From positions 29,020,742 to 29,084,741 of the forward strand of contig NC_049979.1 in NCBI RefSeq assembly GCF_000003815.2: a DNA stretch of 64,000 nucleotides, written 5' to 3'. The notes under the pieces are model-generated. The model saw nothing but the letters and a program-made list of their open reading frames with translations. It made no database searches and had not been told where the DNA came from. The stretch comes from Branchiostoma floridae (lineage: Eukaryota > Chordata > Leptocardii > Amphioxiformes > Branchiostomatidae). Positions 24,270 through 36,382 of this stretch are shown here, piece by piece (the stretch's first letter is position 1; each line of letters starts with the position of its first letter). The position numbers and the translations under genes are program-made.

Positions 24270-24440
24270 CTTTTCAGAACACTTAACCTTTGGAGCCGCA
24301 TCTGTGAGCAGCGACATCTATACTGCAGTACAGTACGAACCACAGTCAGAATTGAAGTGAAGAAGACTACAGACGGTCACAGAAACGACGGTTGAGTTTT
24401 TAAAAAAAAATTGGTTCTGTAGAAAGAATTTGGTTATTCT
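24270..24440 (+). repeat. Retroelement 3'-end fragment, copy A
   Basis: CTGCAGTACAGTACGAACCA and CAGTCAGAATTG, with ACGACGGTTGA, align with 28760-28910. Confidence 0.5.
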
Positions 24441-24964
24441 ATTTTGATGTATATGACTGACATTGCAATTAAGACAAGAAAGGACGTCTTATAGCTATGA
24501 GCAACGCTTGATTACAAGCAGTCTATTGTTCTAAACATTGCGTGTCTCAGATGAAAAAGCTACGCACGTGCTCACTAAGTATGATTACATACGAACCAGT
24601 TAGGGGCCACCGAGGGGTCAAACAGAATATAAATATGCAGCCTAAACCAATCAATTTACCGACACTTACGCGGGGTGGGGGAGGGGGGTGCTCGGTAAGC
24701 TCTAAGAGGTCCATTTCCTGGCGCGCCCAGCCTCTAAGACCTAAATGGACAATTAAGTGAGGATAACACGGGGTCTTCAAGAGATCAAGGCTACTTAGCT
24801 AAAATCGATGTTCTTTTTCCTTGCTGCGTACACGTATCTTTGGCTGAAAGGAGCGCGCGTATGTCTGATGGAAATGAAAATGGCACTATCGCGAGTACCA
24901 CCCACGAGGATTTTTCTCTGATATGTTTCTTTGCAGATTTTTCCATTTTTGTGCCGTCGTGTTG

Positions 24965-25500
24965 GCGTAAAGTTATAGGGTGTTTGGTCCACAACCCCGT
25001 GTTCGAATTCCCTGACATGCCAACGATATTGTGTCCTTGGGAAAGGCACTTTACACGGTTTCCTCACCCCAACTTGGGGTAAAACTGGGTACCTGACTTC
25101 GGTTGAGGAGGTAAAAGGCAGTGAAAGGAGAGGGTTGGGCTCCACCTTCCAATACATGTACCATGCTCTAGCCACTAAGGATAACAACCTATTGCCTCTA
25201 CGGCATCGAAAAGGCTATGTGACTGCCTTTATGTTATCAAGCTTTTGGTTCTTTGTATGTGGTAATGTTCGAATAAGTTTAATTTCGCGGTAGCGGCAAA
25301 ATGGAGTTTTCGCGCGGTAGCGCCATAGACTGCAGTTTCATATTATAATAGAAACATGTTCGCGGTGGTTTTAATTTTGCGGTGTAGTGGTCACCGCGAA
25401 ACCCGCGAACATAAAGCCACCGCGAACATTTCTGCATTTACAGTATAAGGTTTAGTGTAGTGTCACATTGTCATTGTCTGTCCAAAAGCAAATATGTAAG
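24965..25500 (+). repeat. tRNA-derived SINE, interrupted near its 3' end
   Basis: B-box GTGTTCGAATTCC at about 24998-25010, then TGTCCTTGGGAAAGGCACTT, GACTTCGGTTGAGGAGGTAA, GGAGAGGGTTGGGCTCCACC and the tail TTTGTATGTGGTAATG. The tail resumes after 25446 as TAGTGTAGTGTCACATTGTC, so a later element has split it. Confidence 0.8.
25271..25446. mobile_element. CG-rich MITE-like insert (TTCGCGGTGG)
   Basis: CGCGGTAGCGGCAAAATGG (left) and GTTCGCGGTGGTTTTAATTT to CGAACATTTCTGCATTTACA (right) form repeated and inverted GCGGTGG / CCACCGCGA motifs. It interrupts a SINE tail. Confidence 0.6.
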
Positions 25501-25504
25501 AAAA

Positions 25505-25801
25505 AAAATTCTATGTAAAATGGGGTTCCATGTTCGAGAAGTTACCTCGAGCACATTACAACAGCCTCAATACTCAGATGTGTACCCACTGGCTGATTAT
25601 AAGAAATATGATATAACGTTACACCTTCTTGCTACTGAGGCTTCTCTGTCATATTACGGATTTGCTAGAGTGTATACAGGACACGGTGTTATCGGTATAC
25701 CACAGCTAACTACCTCACACCACGTATTGGCTCAACTCAATCTGCTCCGTGATACTTATCGCTGTCACCAAATAGCGAAGCGTAACGATCTGTGGTTTTA
25801 A
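25505..25801 (+). other. Unrecognised open frame
   Basis: It is part of a 113-codon frame (25460-25801). No motif that I can name; it lies just after the SINE tail. Confidence 0.2.
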
Positions 25802-26134
25802 TCAGTGGGGTCGAAGAAGATGGGGTGTGGGGCGACAGGTATAATGAGAATCTATCTGATGAAAGGGTCCTCCACTGAGCGTCGCACTCCCGGCGGTTAA
25901 AAATAGACCATCTACGCGAGAGAAACGTACTTCAACCGTTTGAAAGAACTGCTCCGAAAGAGCTAATGATATCATGGATAATGCGTCAGAGCTAGGTAGG
26001 TTTTTAACTGGTACTCCAACGCACTGGAGTTGGAAGCTAAAGATAGGCATGATATAAGGGTGACTCAATGGTGACATGCACTTCAAAAGATGTCGTCTGT
26101 CACGATCGTCCTCTGTGCCACATTCGAAGGCAAA

Positions 26135-26425
26135 TGAGCTTTGTGGTGTCATGTTGCGTAGCAGTAGAGTATTTGGCCCAGAATCCAGAGGTCCTGGGTT
26201 TGAATTCTGTCATGCTACCGAACTTGTGAGCTTGGGAAAGACACTCAATGCGACATTCCTCACTCCGTCCAGGTGTAAAAGTTGGTACTTGGCGTTTGAG
26301 ATGGTAAAAGGCAGTGGAAGGAGAGGGATGACTTCCAAGTTCCAATACCATGCCTTAGACACAGTAGATAACAATCCACTGCCCCTACAGCCTCAAAGGC
26401 ACATGACTATCTATCTTGCAATGAG
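26135..26425 (+). repeat. tRNA-derived SINE
   Basis: B-box GGGTTTGAATTC at 26196-26207, then GAGCTTGGGAAAGACACTCA, CTCCGTCCAGGTGTAAAAG, GGCAGTGGAAGGAGAGGG and GATAACAATCCACTGCCCC. Confidence 0.85.
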
Positions 26426-26429
26426 CCGC

Positions 26430-27225
26430 TGGCTTAGAGCGTCACTTCTGGTATGATATGTCACTTCTGGTATGAACATGCATGACATGCATAATGTTTG
26501 TCTATCTGACTGGTTGTTTGGTTAAATGATAGCTATCAATCATCGCCTACATTTGTCCATATGGCGCACAACACTCCAGCTGTTGCTGTGGACAACAGGA
26601 GGAAGAATTTGGCATACGATGAGTACGAATGACATGGAATGTAATCCGTCATAAAGATAAATATCTATGTTTATCTTTGCACTTGACATAAGTTAAGTAA
26701 AGAAAATAAAACTGTCACGGACATCTGGACCAACCAAAACTATCAAACAAGTAACCATCCAAGGAGGAAGGAAGGGGCGTTGGCAATGGAATAGATGGGA
26801 TGATAATATAAGATAATGGACAGACATGATACAAGTGAGACACAGAGAAAACCAGATTAAACCGAGAAGGGTGGAAAAAACTGGTTGCAGGAGATTCTAT
26901 GGTGCCCCACCGGTCAAATACTTAGACTTGGGGATAGTGTAGATAAGTGAACAAGGCGTTATTACTGGCAGTAGGTACCCATCAAAGTAATGAGGATGTT
27001 GTGACGTCTCTCTTTCGAAAGATGAATGCAGCTCCAACCAGGATGTCCCTCGAGGAACGGATGTTTCTCTTTGGCTTCGAACCGGAGCCTTCCAGTTATA
27101 CGAACTATAGCTAATTGAAACCAGAAGCTCAACTGTGAAGCAGCTACAGGGACGTCCGTTAAGATCACTAAAGACCCCCAAAGACTTTCGAAGGCCATAA
27201 CCTCACCAACCGAAGACGGGTATCC
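26430..27225. other. Non-coding, nothing recognised
   Basis: Two overlapping 94-codon minus-strand frames at 26897-27246 show no known motif. Confidence 0.35.
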
Positions 27226-27239
27226 ATTTATGTCTGTGT

Positions 27240-27355
27240 GGGGCAACGAATTTCTTTATTTTCATGGACACAACTTGTAGCTATGAAAACAAGGAGTCGA
27301 ACTCGTGATCTCTCAATCCGCTAGCCCAACTGAACACTCGGCCATAGAGGACAGG
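27240..27355 (-). repeat. tRNA-Ser/Leu-like SINE or pseudo-tRNA
   Basis: On the minus strand, ATGGCCGAGTGTTCAG (A-box, about 27345-27330) and GAGTTCGACTCC (B-box, 27304-27293) have tRNA-Ser/Leu-like spacing. The acceptor stems do not pair, and an AATAAAGAAATTCG tail follows, so this is a retroposed derivative. A partial GGCCGAGTGTTCA is repeated near 27510. Confidence 0.55.
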
Positions 27356-28435
27356 AAATGAAGACACCACAAGACAACGCCGCTTACAACGGGAGTCCTA
27401 CTGGATTCAACAGCTCAGGACACTACATCCAGAGGGCCTGAACCAGGAGTTCTTAGAGATCACAAGGGTTTGAAGAGCAGCATCTCGTCGTGACCGTCAC
27501 CCAATGAACACTCGGCCATAGAGGCCACATAACGAAAATATAGACTGTATTTTCGTTGGCCACAAAGAATCTGGTTTGCTCTACGTAGGTCATCAACAGA
27601 CGCCGGAATCATTAGCTTTGTCATTTGGTTTGCATAACATTGAGCGGCAATCTTCGAAGGCAAACCCTCGGGATATCATAGGATATCACTCTCTCGACCT
27701 TAGGCTCAACTACATTCTCAATTTGTAATGAAAACAAAATCTTCCTTCTTTTCTTCAACACACACAGACGCCGTGCAAAGCTTATCAGCCAAAACATCAC
27801 GTACGTACAGCACATAACAATGTTATCCGAGACATTGAAAAATCCCCACAGGCAATTTAATCAGGAAAACACAATAGCTGACTGCACTCCTGTTTCAATT
27901 GCATAATCTCCCTCTAGTGCCACAGCGATGGATGTGGGCGTGGTGAACAGTCGCAGATGATGTATCCCCCGGTAATACGTAGCGCAGAGATTGGAACATG
28001 GGCTTTGGTATGATTAAAACCCAAGGGCTTCCAAGGGCGTTTCCTGCCACAAGCGCGTGTCATCAAACCCGCCAGCCCTAAAGTTCCATTCTGCTGATTT
28101 GAATTACAAACAGTCTAACGGACGGGATACCCCTCAGGTAACGTGCAGCGCAGTCATGTATACGTCGATATTGTACTCTAGATAGAGTAGAAGATTTTTT
28201 ATAGTAGAATAATGTAAATTATACAACAAAGAGAGAGTTGAACTTCGTAGATGGTTGCAATCTACGTCGCCCTGCAGTATACTCCTAAGTAATAAAGACA
28301 AATCCATATCTACAATGTGTTTTGACAAACAGTTGATTATGAAACATACCACTGCTCTTACATTTTCATTGTCACAAAGAAACGAGTCAAATGCAATAAG
28401 TAGATTATAATTCTTGACGATGTATTTGTAAACTA
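27356..28435. other. Non-coding, nothing recognised
   Basis: Short ORFs only. Confidence 0.35.
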
Positions 28436-28439
28436 TTCT

Positions 28440-28505
28440 ATTTTGTTTTGTCCTGTACTGAACTTAGTGGGTAGATATGTAGAATAAAGGTCTTGATGCA
28501 CAAAC
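28440..28505 (+). repeat. LINE 3'-tail-like fragment
   Basis: CCTGTACTGAACTTAGTGGG, then GAATAAAGGTCTT resembles the LINE tail at 61190-61240. Confidence 0.45.
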
Positions 28506-28729
28506 ACTGACGCCTCATTCCAAACAACTAGGAACTGAAACCAATACGTTGGTAGTTATAGTTGTAGACACGTTGTAGGTACATGTAATATTTAGGTGTA
28601 GTGGGTGTAGCTCGAAGACAACCACACCATATAACCTAGGCTCAAATCCTCAAATCCAGGGATTCTTTAGAAGTTTGCGAATGTTAGATATTTACATATA
28701 TGGAGAGATGTTGTTCGTGTTTACAATGC

Positions 28730-28935
28730 GGTCCCAAATGTAAAGGGATGTGATATTCACCAAGTAACAATGATGACGGTGTATCTGCAAGTAGCGCCCC
28801 CTATGCTGCAGTGCAATGTGAACCAATCAGAATTGTCCTGAGAAGGTGACGGTTGAATAAATCACTTGTACAAAGGATCTCGTTATTCAGTGACTTACCA
28901 ACCTGATAAAACTGTCTTGAACCTTGAACCTTGAA
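28730..28935 (+). repeat. Retroelement 3'-end fragment, copy B
   Basis: GTAGCGCCCCCTATGCTGCA, GTGAACCAATCAGAATTG and GGTGACGGTTGAATAAATC align with 24270-24440. It ends in TTGAACCTTGAACCTTGAAC repeats. Confidence 0.5.
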
Positions 28936-28939
28936 CGTG

Positions 28940-30615
28940 GACATCTTCAGAGATGCCTTCACGGGTCGCAATGGATCCTTAATAAAAATCCTTAAAACTG
29001 TCTAATAGTGCTATAACCTTCATAGACCATTTAAACCACTATTATTAATAGCAATCTCCACTATACGAGGAACCAATCCCATTAAGGATTTAATAACCCG
29101 CAGTCCAGAAAGTGACCCAACGTACCTTTTAATCAAAAGTGACTGATCTGATCAATTACATGTAGTACTTTGCAGTTCTCTTACACATAGTATAGAAAAT
29201 TTAAACAAAGTTACTACTTCAAATTACTTTCTTATTGTATGGCAAGTGAGGTCAGGACCTCCATTGTAAAGCGTCGTGAGATGCAGAAAAATTATTTTAC
29301 TGTATTTATAGATACATAACAAAAGACAATGAAAAAAACCATGACAAAAAAATGAAAGCAAGGCCTTTGAAAAAATGCTCTGTTTAGAATTGCTGAACAA
29401 ATTAGAGTTAGTTGCTATACTAGGGATTCCCCTATAATATGTTAGACCTAACACATACAGCCAGCTTAGTAATGTGAAACTAAAATGCATCATCGACATC
29501 ATATTCTTATTATACAGTTATAAGTTGTACATGCATAATTCTAGATTTCCTAAGAAATGAGAACTTGTTGGGGCAACGTGCCTTCCACCACCACCGCCCC
29601 ACCCATCCCCCTCTACATAGCCTTGAAGATCCCAACAAGGCATTTAGTTCTCTCTGGAAAAATCTTCCCGATAATGGAAGACCTTTCTTTCTCCAGAGGC
29701 AACAGATGGTGCCGTAATCAGGCGAAACATCTCAAAAATTCTATAATTCCGTGAGATAAGCCTCTCCAGCGTCAGCTCGATCAATTGAAGAATCGATGGA
29801 GAATGACTAAGGTCTTAATAACACCCCTCTACTGCCTCTCGCGTTATTCGTCTTGATTAAGGAAAAACACAACAAAATATCTGTCTTGATTACAAACTCA
29901 TGGCACGGGGGAAAGAGTGGAAGAAGAACTTGGTCCCCTCGGGATATGCATATATGTGCGAGGAGAGCTAGCAGTCGATGGATTTTCGTGCCACTAGCTG
30001 GAAGACTCGCCCACGTCCGTGTAAATGGATCGTGGCAACCGTTCCGGGCTGGCGATCTAAAAAAAAAAACGACCCGGCAAAACCGGAAATGTATAGCAGC
30101 CACGCTTCGCTTCACTGTCAAGTGCTGTCAGGGTATCGTGAGATGTCAATGTACTTCTGAATGTTTTTTCTCCATGAAGAACGGAACATTTAAAGTCTCC
30201 AACTATTCAAATATATGGACCTAATTTGAATAATAAATTCAAATTAGCCATAATTCGCCTGAGTGGTAAATGATGGAGATTTCATACTTGTGACATTCTT
30301 AAATTAGTTAAAGATGTGCATATCCAGCCATAGATCATGTAAATCCATGTGTTCATTTTTTGTTTAAATTTTTAGATAGTTATTGTTTAAATGTATAAAT
30401 AATCAAACTATTTCATAATGAGGTATGAGGTCTCCGAACTCTTTGGTTCTGCGATAGTCTTTGTAACAGGTACGGACTGCTTTTTATCAAACAAGTAGCA
30501 GGCGAAACACGAAGACGATATAGTCTGTTTCTTCATCTAACTACGAGTATGATAGAGAAAACGTGTATTCCATGTAGATTGTATGAAACATGAGCAAAAC
30601 ATATGTAATGCAGAC
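28940..30615. other. Non-coding, nothing recognised
   Basis: It includes 29807-30224, where frames of 104 and 123 codons overlap on opposite strands without known motifs. Confidence 0.35.
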
Positions 30616-30624
30616 ACATACAAA

Positions 30625-30895
30625 GGTAAAAGTAAATTTCTCCCAAAGCCTTTTGAGGCTTTAGGAGCAGTAGATTGTTATCCACCTTGTCTTGGGTCCA
30701 AACCCTCTCTTTCCACTGCATTTTACCTCCCCAACCAATGTCAAGTACCCATTTCCACACCTAAGTGTAGTGAGGAAAGTCGTGAAAAGTGCATTTCCCA
30801 AGGAAACAATATCGTTCGCATGTCAGAGGATTTGACCCCAGGACCTCTGGGTTCAGGGCCAAACACCCTACCCATGACGTCAATACGATGTCACT
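30625..30895 (-). repeat. tRNA-derived SINE
   Basis: Minus-strand B-box-like GGGGTCAAATCC (30833-30844), then CCTTGGGAAATGCACTTTTC, TTGGTTGGGGAGGTAAAATG and GGTGGATAACAATCTACTGC. Confidence 0.85.
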
Positions 30896-30899
30896 AAAT

Positions 30900-31985
30900 G
30901 TAGATATATGTAAAGTCAGTTTTACAAGTAGGCGTACTGATGTGTGCTAAAGGAAGATTGAAACACCTGTGCACTATATTCCCTTTCTGTCACCGTGAAT
31001 TTTCAGTCATTGACACCTGCGCAATATTACATATTTGCACCGTACTGCGTGGGGTAACAGCTTACTTTGAAAAGGTTTACATGATAATAATGTTAATAGC
31101 ACCGTATAAGACTGGTATTGATTTTTGCATTATTTTTGGTGTACTCTGCAACTTTAGTCAATCTGTTCGAACAGATGGTCACAAGTGAAACAGGTTGTGA
31201 ACAAAAGTGATTTGATACGAAGGATTAAACAGAGATTTGGGGGGTCGAAGTCACCTGGGTTGTTTTTTTTTTGCACATAGAAGAAATTGATCGTGACATA
31301 AACATCAAAGCGAATGTGAGCAAAGTGATCGCGCCTTGTGCAATAAATGAAACGGTTAATTGTGCATTTGTGCTAAAGGAGAACGTTCGAAAGAGTGTAG
31401 TTTACCATTGCGTAAGGCTGGATACATGCCAACCATTTTTTTAAAAAAGACAACAGATTGTTATCCACAAATGCATCAGGAACTATGTTGATCTAGAAGG
31501 GAATATTCGACTAAAGAAAATCAATCCCAATAGCCCTGTGAGCAAAGAAAAAAATCCTACTTCCAAATCGTTATAACGTATCTCGCAGCTCTAGTGTTCT
31601 TTTGCTACCACAAGAAAAATCTTCGCCTGAGGGAAGGGGTATAAACTATCCATTATCACTGTAATAGTACTAATGCTTACCCCAAAGGGTAAAAGTTGAA
31701 GTCTTTGCATGATTACAACAACGGATCCATTGGCGGTATTTAAGTGTGACATTTTGAATAGCTTATTTTTCGAATTCAGTGCGATAACAGGGCTCCTTTG
31801 GTAGAATAGCAGAACAACTTCAATCTTGATTGTAAAACCTCTGTTCTGTGTTTTTGTGAGACTGTTAGGGGGTTTTCCATGTTTACTGATGGTGCTTTTG
31901 TAAACGTAGTGCTTTTGTAAACGTAGTACAGTTTTTGTTGATCTGAAATTAAGGTGTTAAATTCAAAATGCAGGGAAAGAATAGC
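30900..31985. other. Non-coding, nothing recognised
   Basis: AT-rich. A short direct duplication GTGCTTTTGTAAACGTAGT occurs at about 31890-31926. Confidence 0.4.
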
Positions 31986-31990
31986 CAACA

Positions 31991-32106
31991 TGTTATGTTA
32001 TGTTGTGTTGTGTTGTGTTGTGTTGTGCTGTGTTGTGTTGTGTTGTGGTGTGTTGTGTTGTGTTGTGTTATGTTATGTTATATTATGTTATGTTACGTTA
32101 TGTTAT
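31991..32106. repeat. Pentanucleotide array (TGTTG/TGTTA)n
   Basis: About 23 pentamer units grade from TGTTA through TGTTG and back to TGTTA, with single-base variants. Confidence 0.97.
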
Positions 32107-32109
32107 GAT

Positions 32110-33860
32110 TCGACGTTGCATCATAACGATCCATCCCCGTTTCTTGTACTTTTGTCAAACACGCATGTAACGTTGCAAAAAACATTATTACCAATGATTG
32201 AAAATCCGAGCAGGTAGAAAACCTCAGGGGTGGCCCACTTTTCTCAGCGGATACCTAATGGGACTTATTCTTTAGTAAATCCTTACCCCTTGTGACTTTA
32301 AAGGATAAATGAAAGAAGCAGTTGTTTTGTGGAGGTCCCAGAAGGGAACCCTGAGGGATCAAGCTCTGCGGCTTCTACTAAGCTGTGTGTGTGGGCGTTA
32401 CGGTACAACAGGCCTTGTGTTTGATGCTTGCAGCAAAGTAGATAAGGCCACCTTTTGGCTGAGATATACGCGTAACAAATCCCTTTCGCAAGACCCTTGT
32501 TATGACATAAAGCTAGTGGTGGGCGAGGGGAGTGGTGTGATATTTATATAAGGCATTTGATATTTTGTTTCCAGATACATGCACTGTATTTAAAAAAGCT
32601 ACAGTGTTTCAAAATTATATAAATATAAAATAAACATCACAAAAAAGCAACACGATCATATTTTGAATAAAGATCCATTTCCATACAACATACATAACGT
32701 TCAACACCAGCAATGTAGATTATAATTTTCAACATTCTTTGGAATGGCCTTTATTCCCAAATCGCCAGTGTGTGGGATCGTATCTACGTAATCCACGGAA
32801 ACAAAGCGTTTCAACCTACTGTGCTGTGTGTAAGGCAAATGGAAAAATGTTGTGTTTCTAGTTGCCGACCGACCCTAGCAAAATCCTGTCGGCCCTAGCC
32901 CTTTTTGGGTCGCCTGCTGGCAAGGGATATGAAATTTTGATATTACAGAATTGAGAAAGAGTGACCAGAATTTAAAAAATCTAAGCAGCTTTGCCATTTT
33001 TCTTACTAGCATCATGTATTTCAGACCATATTAATAGATTCAAGTTTGACTAGAAGGCACAAGAACCTATAGTAAACATTGTTATTCGTTGTTGTCCAGT
33101 TTATCAAAACACTTGTGCTTGAACAATGTATATATGTATCATCACAATCTAAAAGTAAAGTTAGAAGTGTCTTGATGCTAAACTACTGTACTCGTTAGGT
33201 TTTTATTTCTATTTATCTATTGATCTTGTAGGGTAGTCCCTTCAGTCTAGCAATAACCATACAACATGAACGTGAATAATCGAACATAGGAGAAATGTAA
33301 CGTATCTAACTAGCTCAACATAAGTATTAGTAAATACTAAAAACTCAAGATCATTAACTACAGAAACTGATCGCAACAATAATCATATGAACAGATCAGA
33401 ACAAAACATAAACCAACTTCAAAATCAAGCTCAATTGAAACACAAATACTAGGTCATCGCTTTGATCAGGGGGTCAGAGGTCACTTCGGCCAAGACCCAA
33501 AAAGAAATATAAAGACAAAAGAAGAAGACAATCCCTGCCTACCGACTTTAATTTTTTCAGGCACATAACAGGAAACGCTACCATTTTGCTGGGGCCTAAA
33601 CAGTGTTGGACGCTGACTGATAACCATTGTGTAAGAGACTGAGCACAGCTAGCAGAACCGCGCGCGTGTAACATCAATCCTATTTAGGGTGGGATGAAAA
33701 GGGTTATGCTACACGAATCTCGTTTATTTTAACTGTGAAATATCACTTTTTAGGAACGCTGCATTATCCAGAGTCACGTAACACGGCTAAAGAAGCCTTA
33801 GAAGGGGTTGCAGACTTTTTTCTCGATTTAGACCTGCCAGTAGATTGTGAAATTGCATCA
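32110..33860. other. Non-coding, nothing recognised
   Basis: An 80-codon frame at 32309 has no known motif. The remainder is AT-rich. Confidence 0.35.
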
Positions 33861-33984
33861 GGATATGTTGATATTATCAATATGGATGACATCCGCGCAC
33901 GCATCAATTTTCCTCCCTTTCGCAAATTGAAAATACTGTGCGGATGGAAAATTAGCAAATGTATACCGTGAATTGGGACAAAAA

Positions 33985-34150
33985 TATTGGAAATACTAAT
34001 GTCATAGAATGCCGAAAGCCAATTCCAAAGTTAAAGAAGAAGATGAAAAAAGTGAAAGAACGAGAAAAAAGAATCTATTGGTCGGTATACCATAATCGGT
34101 GTGTTAATTAATTTACTAAACCTTCCTGACCACCAAGATTGCGTAATAAG
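33985..34150. repeat. Dispersed repeat pair, member 1
   Basis: A GAAAAAAGAATCTATTGGTC stretch, then GGTATACCATAATC, GGTGTGTTAA and AACCTTCCTGACCA resembles 51715-51865. Confidence 0.5.
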
Positions 34151-34414
34151 GCATAAAAAGGCTAGGTAGGTTTGTACCCGATCTCTCCATGGTACTGAAA
34201 ATCCAGTGACGGTTATTTTTTCCATCCATGGTGCACTGGTAGTTGAGTAAGGAAGAACTGGTGGATTTCTGGGTCGTGACAGCCCTATTTGTTGCACACA
34301 CCTCTGCCTTACAACCCCACCGACGTTTAACATCGTTAGATAGACAATGATCGTTAGATGAATACCTGCATTGATGCTGAAATAATGGGGATTTCGTGCC
34401 ATATTACACGGGGG

Positions 34415-34500
34415 TCTTGTTGGCATAATGCTTAGCGTGTTTGACCCGGAACTCAGAGGTACTGGGTACTGAATCTCCTGAAACACTTGTCTCATTCTAC
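34415..34500 (+). repeat. tRNA-derived SINE, 5' fragment
   Basis: Only the head remains: GGCATAATGCTTAGCGTG, CAGAGGTACTGGGTACTGAA, then unrelated sequence. Confidence 0.6.
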
Positions 34501-35176
34501 ACTTAAACGCTTTTCATGTTGTAGAATACACCCCTTATAAAGCATATATGAAATAGTCATTTTCAATAAATGACTACCCCACCATAGTCTTAGATATCAA
34601 CCAGCCTTAGCAGTTTCCAAATGCTTACACGTCCAAATGTGTATAACTACAACAAAGAATATTATACTGCATGCTAATAATGAATAATATACAATCTTGC
34701 TATCGTGCGCTTTAGAGCTTTGTGTTATTCACAATGCGGTTATGATTGACATATCTTGAAATTTCGTATGAAAGGCGGCAGGAGGCGGCACATTTTCCCA
34801 ACTGTCCTATTTTCATGACAGCCTTTGTCCAATCTCTCATTCTTGCTCTATTTCAAACTGAAGCACGCCCAGGAATAGAACATCTCTGTAACAAATGACG
34901 ACAACATGTGGCATTGGCACTTCAAATAATACCCCCTTTTCCCATGCGGATGTTCCCACTAGCAACAACAAAAAACAAACGTTTCTATGGCTTCAATGGG
35001 GCTCTGCAAAACGGACCCCATGTGGGCATTTATCGTGAGAGCGATCCCTTTACTATTTCAGAGTGTGGTATGTTTCAATATCGACGATTACGCCGCTGCT
35101 ACTTCAAACGGGTTCAAATCCCACAGAATGGCGCTACCGGCGGCTCGTGGCTCTTGCTAAGAACCCTGTGGGCGCC

Positions 35177-35189
35177 GTTGCTAGGCAAC
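35177..35189. promoter_or_regulatory. RFX X-box-like palindrome
   Basis: GTTGCTAGGCAAC is a near-perfect RFX site in a GC-rich patch. X-boxes drive ciliary genes in animals. No gene that I recognise adjoins it. Confidence 0.4.
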
Positions 35190-35566
35190 GCGCGTAGACT
35201 GCGTGACACGGTCGACGGATCACAAGATGTACTAAAGAGGTGGGATCAAGGCATGATGGATGACTTTCCTTGTTCGTGTCTGCTACGACATAAAGCATCA
35301 CGATATAATGGCTACGGGCAACAAAGGGGAAGAAATAGGGTACTCAGGGCAAAAAAAGGGTAGTTTACGCCCCTCTTTGAATATGCATGGGTGTTCACCG
35401 GACTTATGGTTGTTTTCTATTACAATGCATCTATACAAGCATGATATATATTCCGACACACCCTACATTGGAGTATATCTGCCTATACACATTGCTGTTG
35501 ATGCAAAACACAACGCTTGAAAGCATAAGTCTTAAGAGATAAGTCTTATATCTAAATGTGCATTAT

Positions 35567-35716
35567 AACTCAATATTTTGCAATATTTGGAATATTGTAA
35601 TTTAACGCCATCGTCAAAACCCACTGTCAAAAACCAATGCTTACTTGATATCCCTAAATAAGCTATTTCAAAAACGGATATAGGTTACCCCGCGGACATA
35701 AGTCAACTGACGTTAT
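35567..35716. mobile_element. Fold-back MITE (GGTAACCTATATCC family), copy 4, right half
   Basis: Only the core and right arm remain: TTGATATCCCTAAATAAG, then ACGGATATAGGTTACCCCGC and GGACATAAGTCA. The left arm is absent. Confidence 0.8.
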
Positions 35717-35761
35717 TTCCAATCCTAAACTTCAGTCCAAATACAATATCAGCTATTCCAA

Positions 35762-35992
35762 ATGGCATTACGGAAACGTAGTAAAGGCGTTTTTTTCCTT
35801 GCATTTCTCGTATTTTGCTTACATTTCTTGCATCCAACACAAACATGCATAACAAACTTATCGTTCATTGGAGAAGAAGCGAAGTCGTTTGGTCAGTCAT
35901 TGATCGGTTTTAGAAGTAGGTCACTTAATATATTGCACAGACGTAAGTGGGTCAGTTTCGCATTGCAAAAGTGCTGCTTTATTACCTATTAA
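35762..35992 (+). other. Candidate small secreted ORF, 76 codons
   Basis: It begins with MALRKRSKGVFFLAFLVFCL, a plausible signal peptide, followed by about 50 basic residues and a Cys pair near the end. It lies right after a MITE fragment. There is no homology that I recognise; it may be chance. Confidence 0.2.
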
Positions 35993-36204
35993 GGGCCACA
36001 GAATGAGCTTGCTGAACATTTGTGTCACTGACTCATTTGTAACTGTGATGTAATAAAGCAAACGATATATCAAACTCTTCATTGGTTTGCTTTATGGTCG
36101 TGTCATATGATTCCTAGCGGGGCGAAATACAAAAATTAGACCAATTGCTATCTTCTCTGCGAGAAATTGAATTTATTTCATCAACATATTATACATAACA
36201 TATA

Positions 36205-36345
36205 TCAGACAACTGCCCATGCAGTTTTGTCTTCCCAACCCCTATCCACAGGGCAAATATCATTATAATTCATACAGAAGTTCTAAAGTTATGATGAACA
36301 CAAATATTCGGAAACACAAGCTCCCAGAGAGAGAAAAAGACAGAG
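36205..36345. repeat. Unclassified dispersed repeat (GCATGTCC family), copy 5 (3' part)
   Basis: TTTTGTCTTCCCAACCCCTA, CAAATATCATTATAATTCAT and GTTCTAAAGTTATGATGAAC match the second half of copy 4. Confidence 0.65.
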
Positions 36346-36349
36346 ATAG

Positions 36350-36382
<33 letters not shown>
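36340..36382. repeat. (GA)n microsatellite
   Basis: AGACAGAGATAGACACACAG leads into about 13 GA units. Confidence 0.9.

Noticed and set aside
24795-25187. 130-codon minus-strand ORF
   Set aside because: It lies within the antisense of a SINE copy. Similar short frames appear in other SINE copies.
34908-35363. 151-codon plus-strand ORF
   Set aside because: No recognisable motif. It overlaps a GC-rich patch, where long chance frames are more likely.
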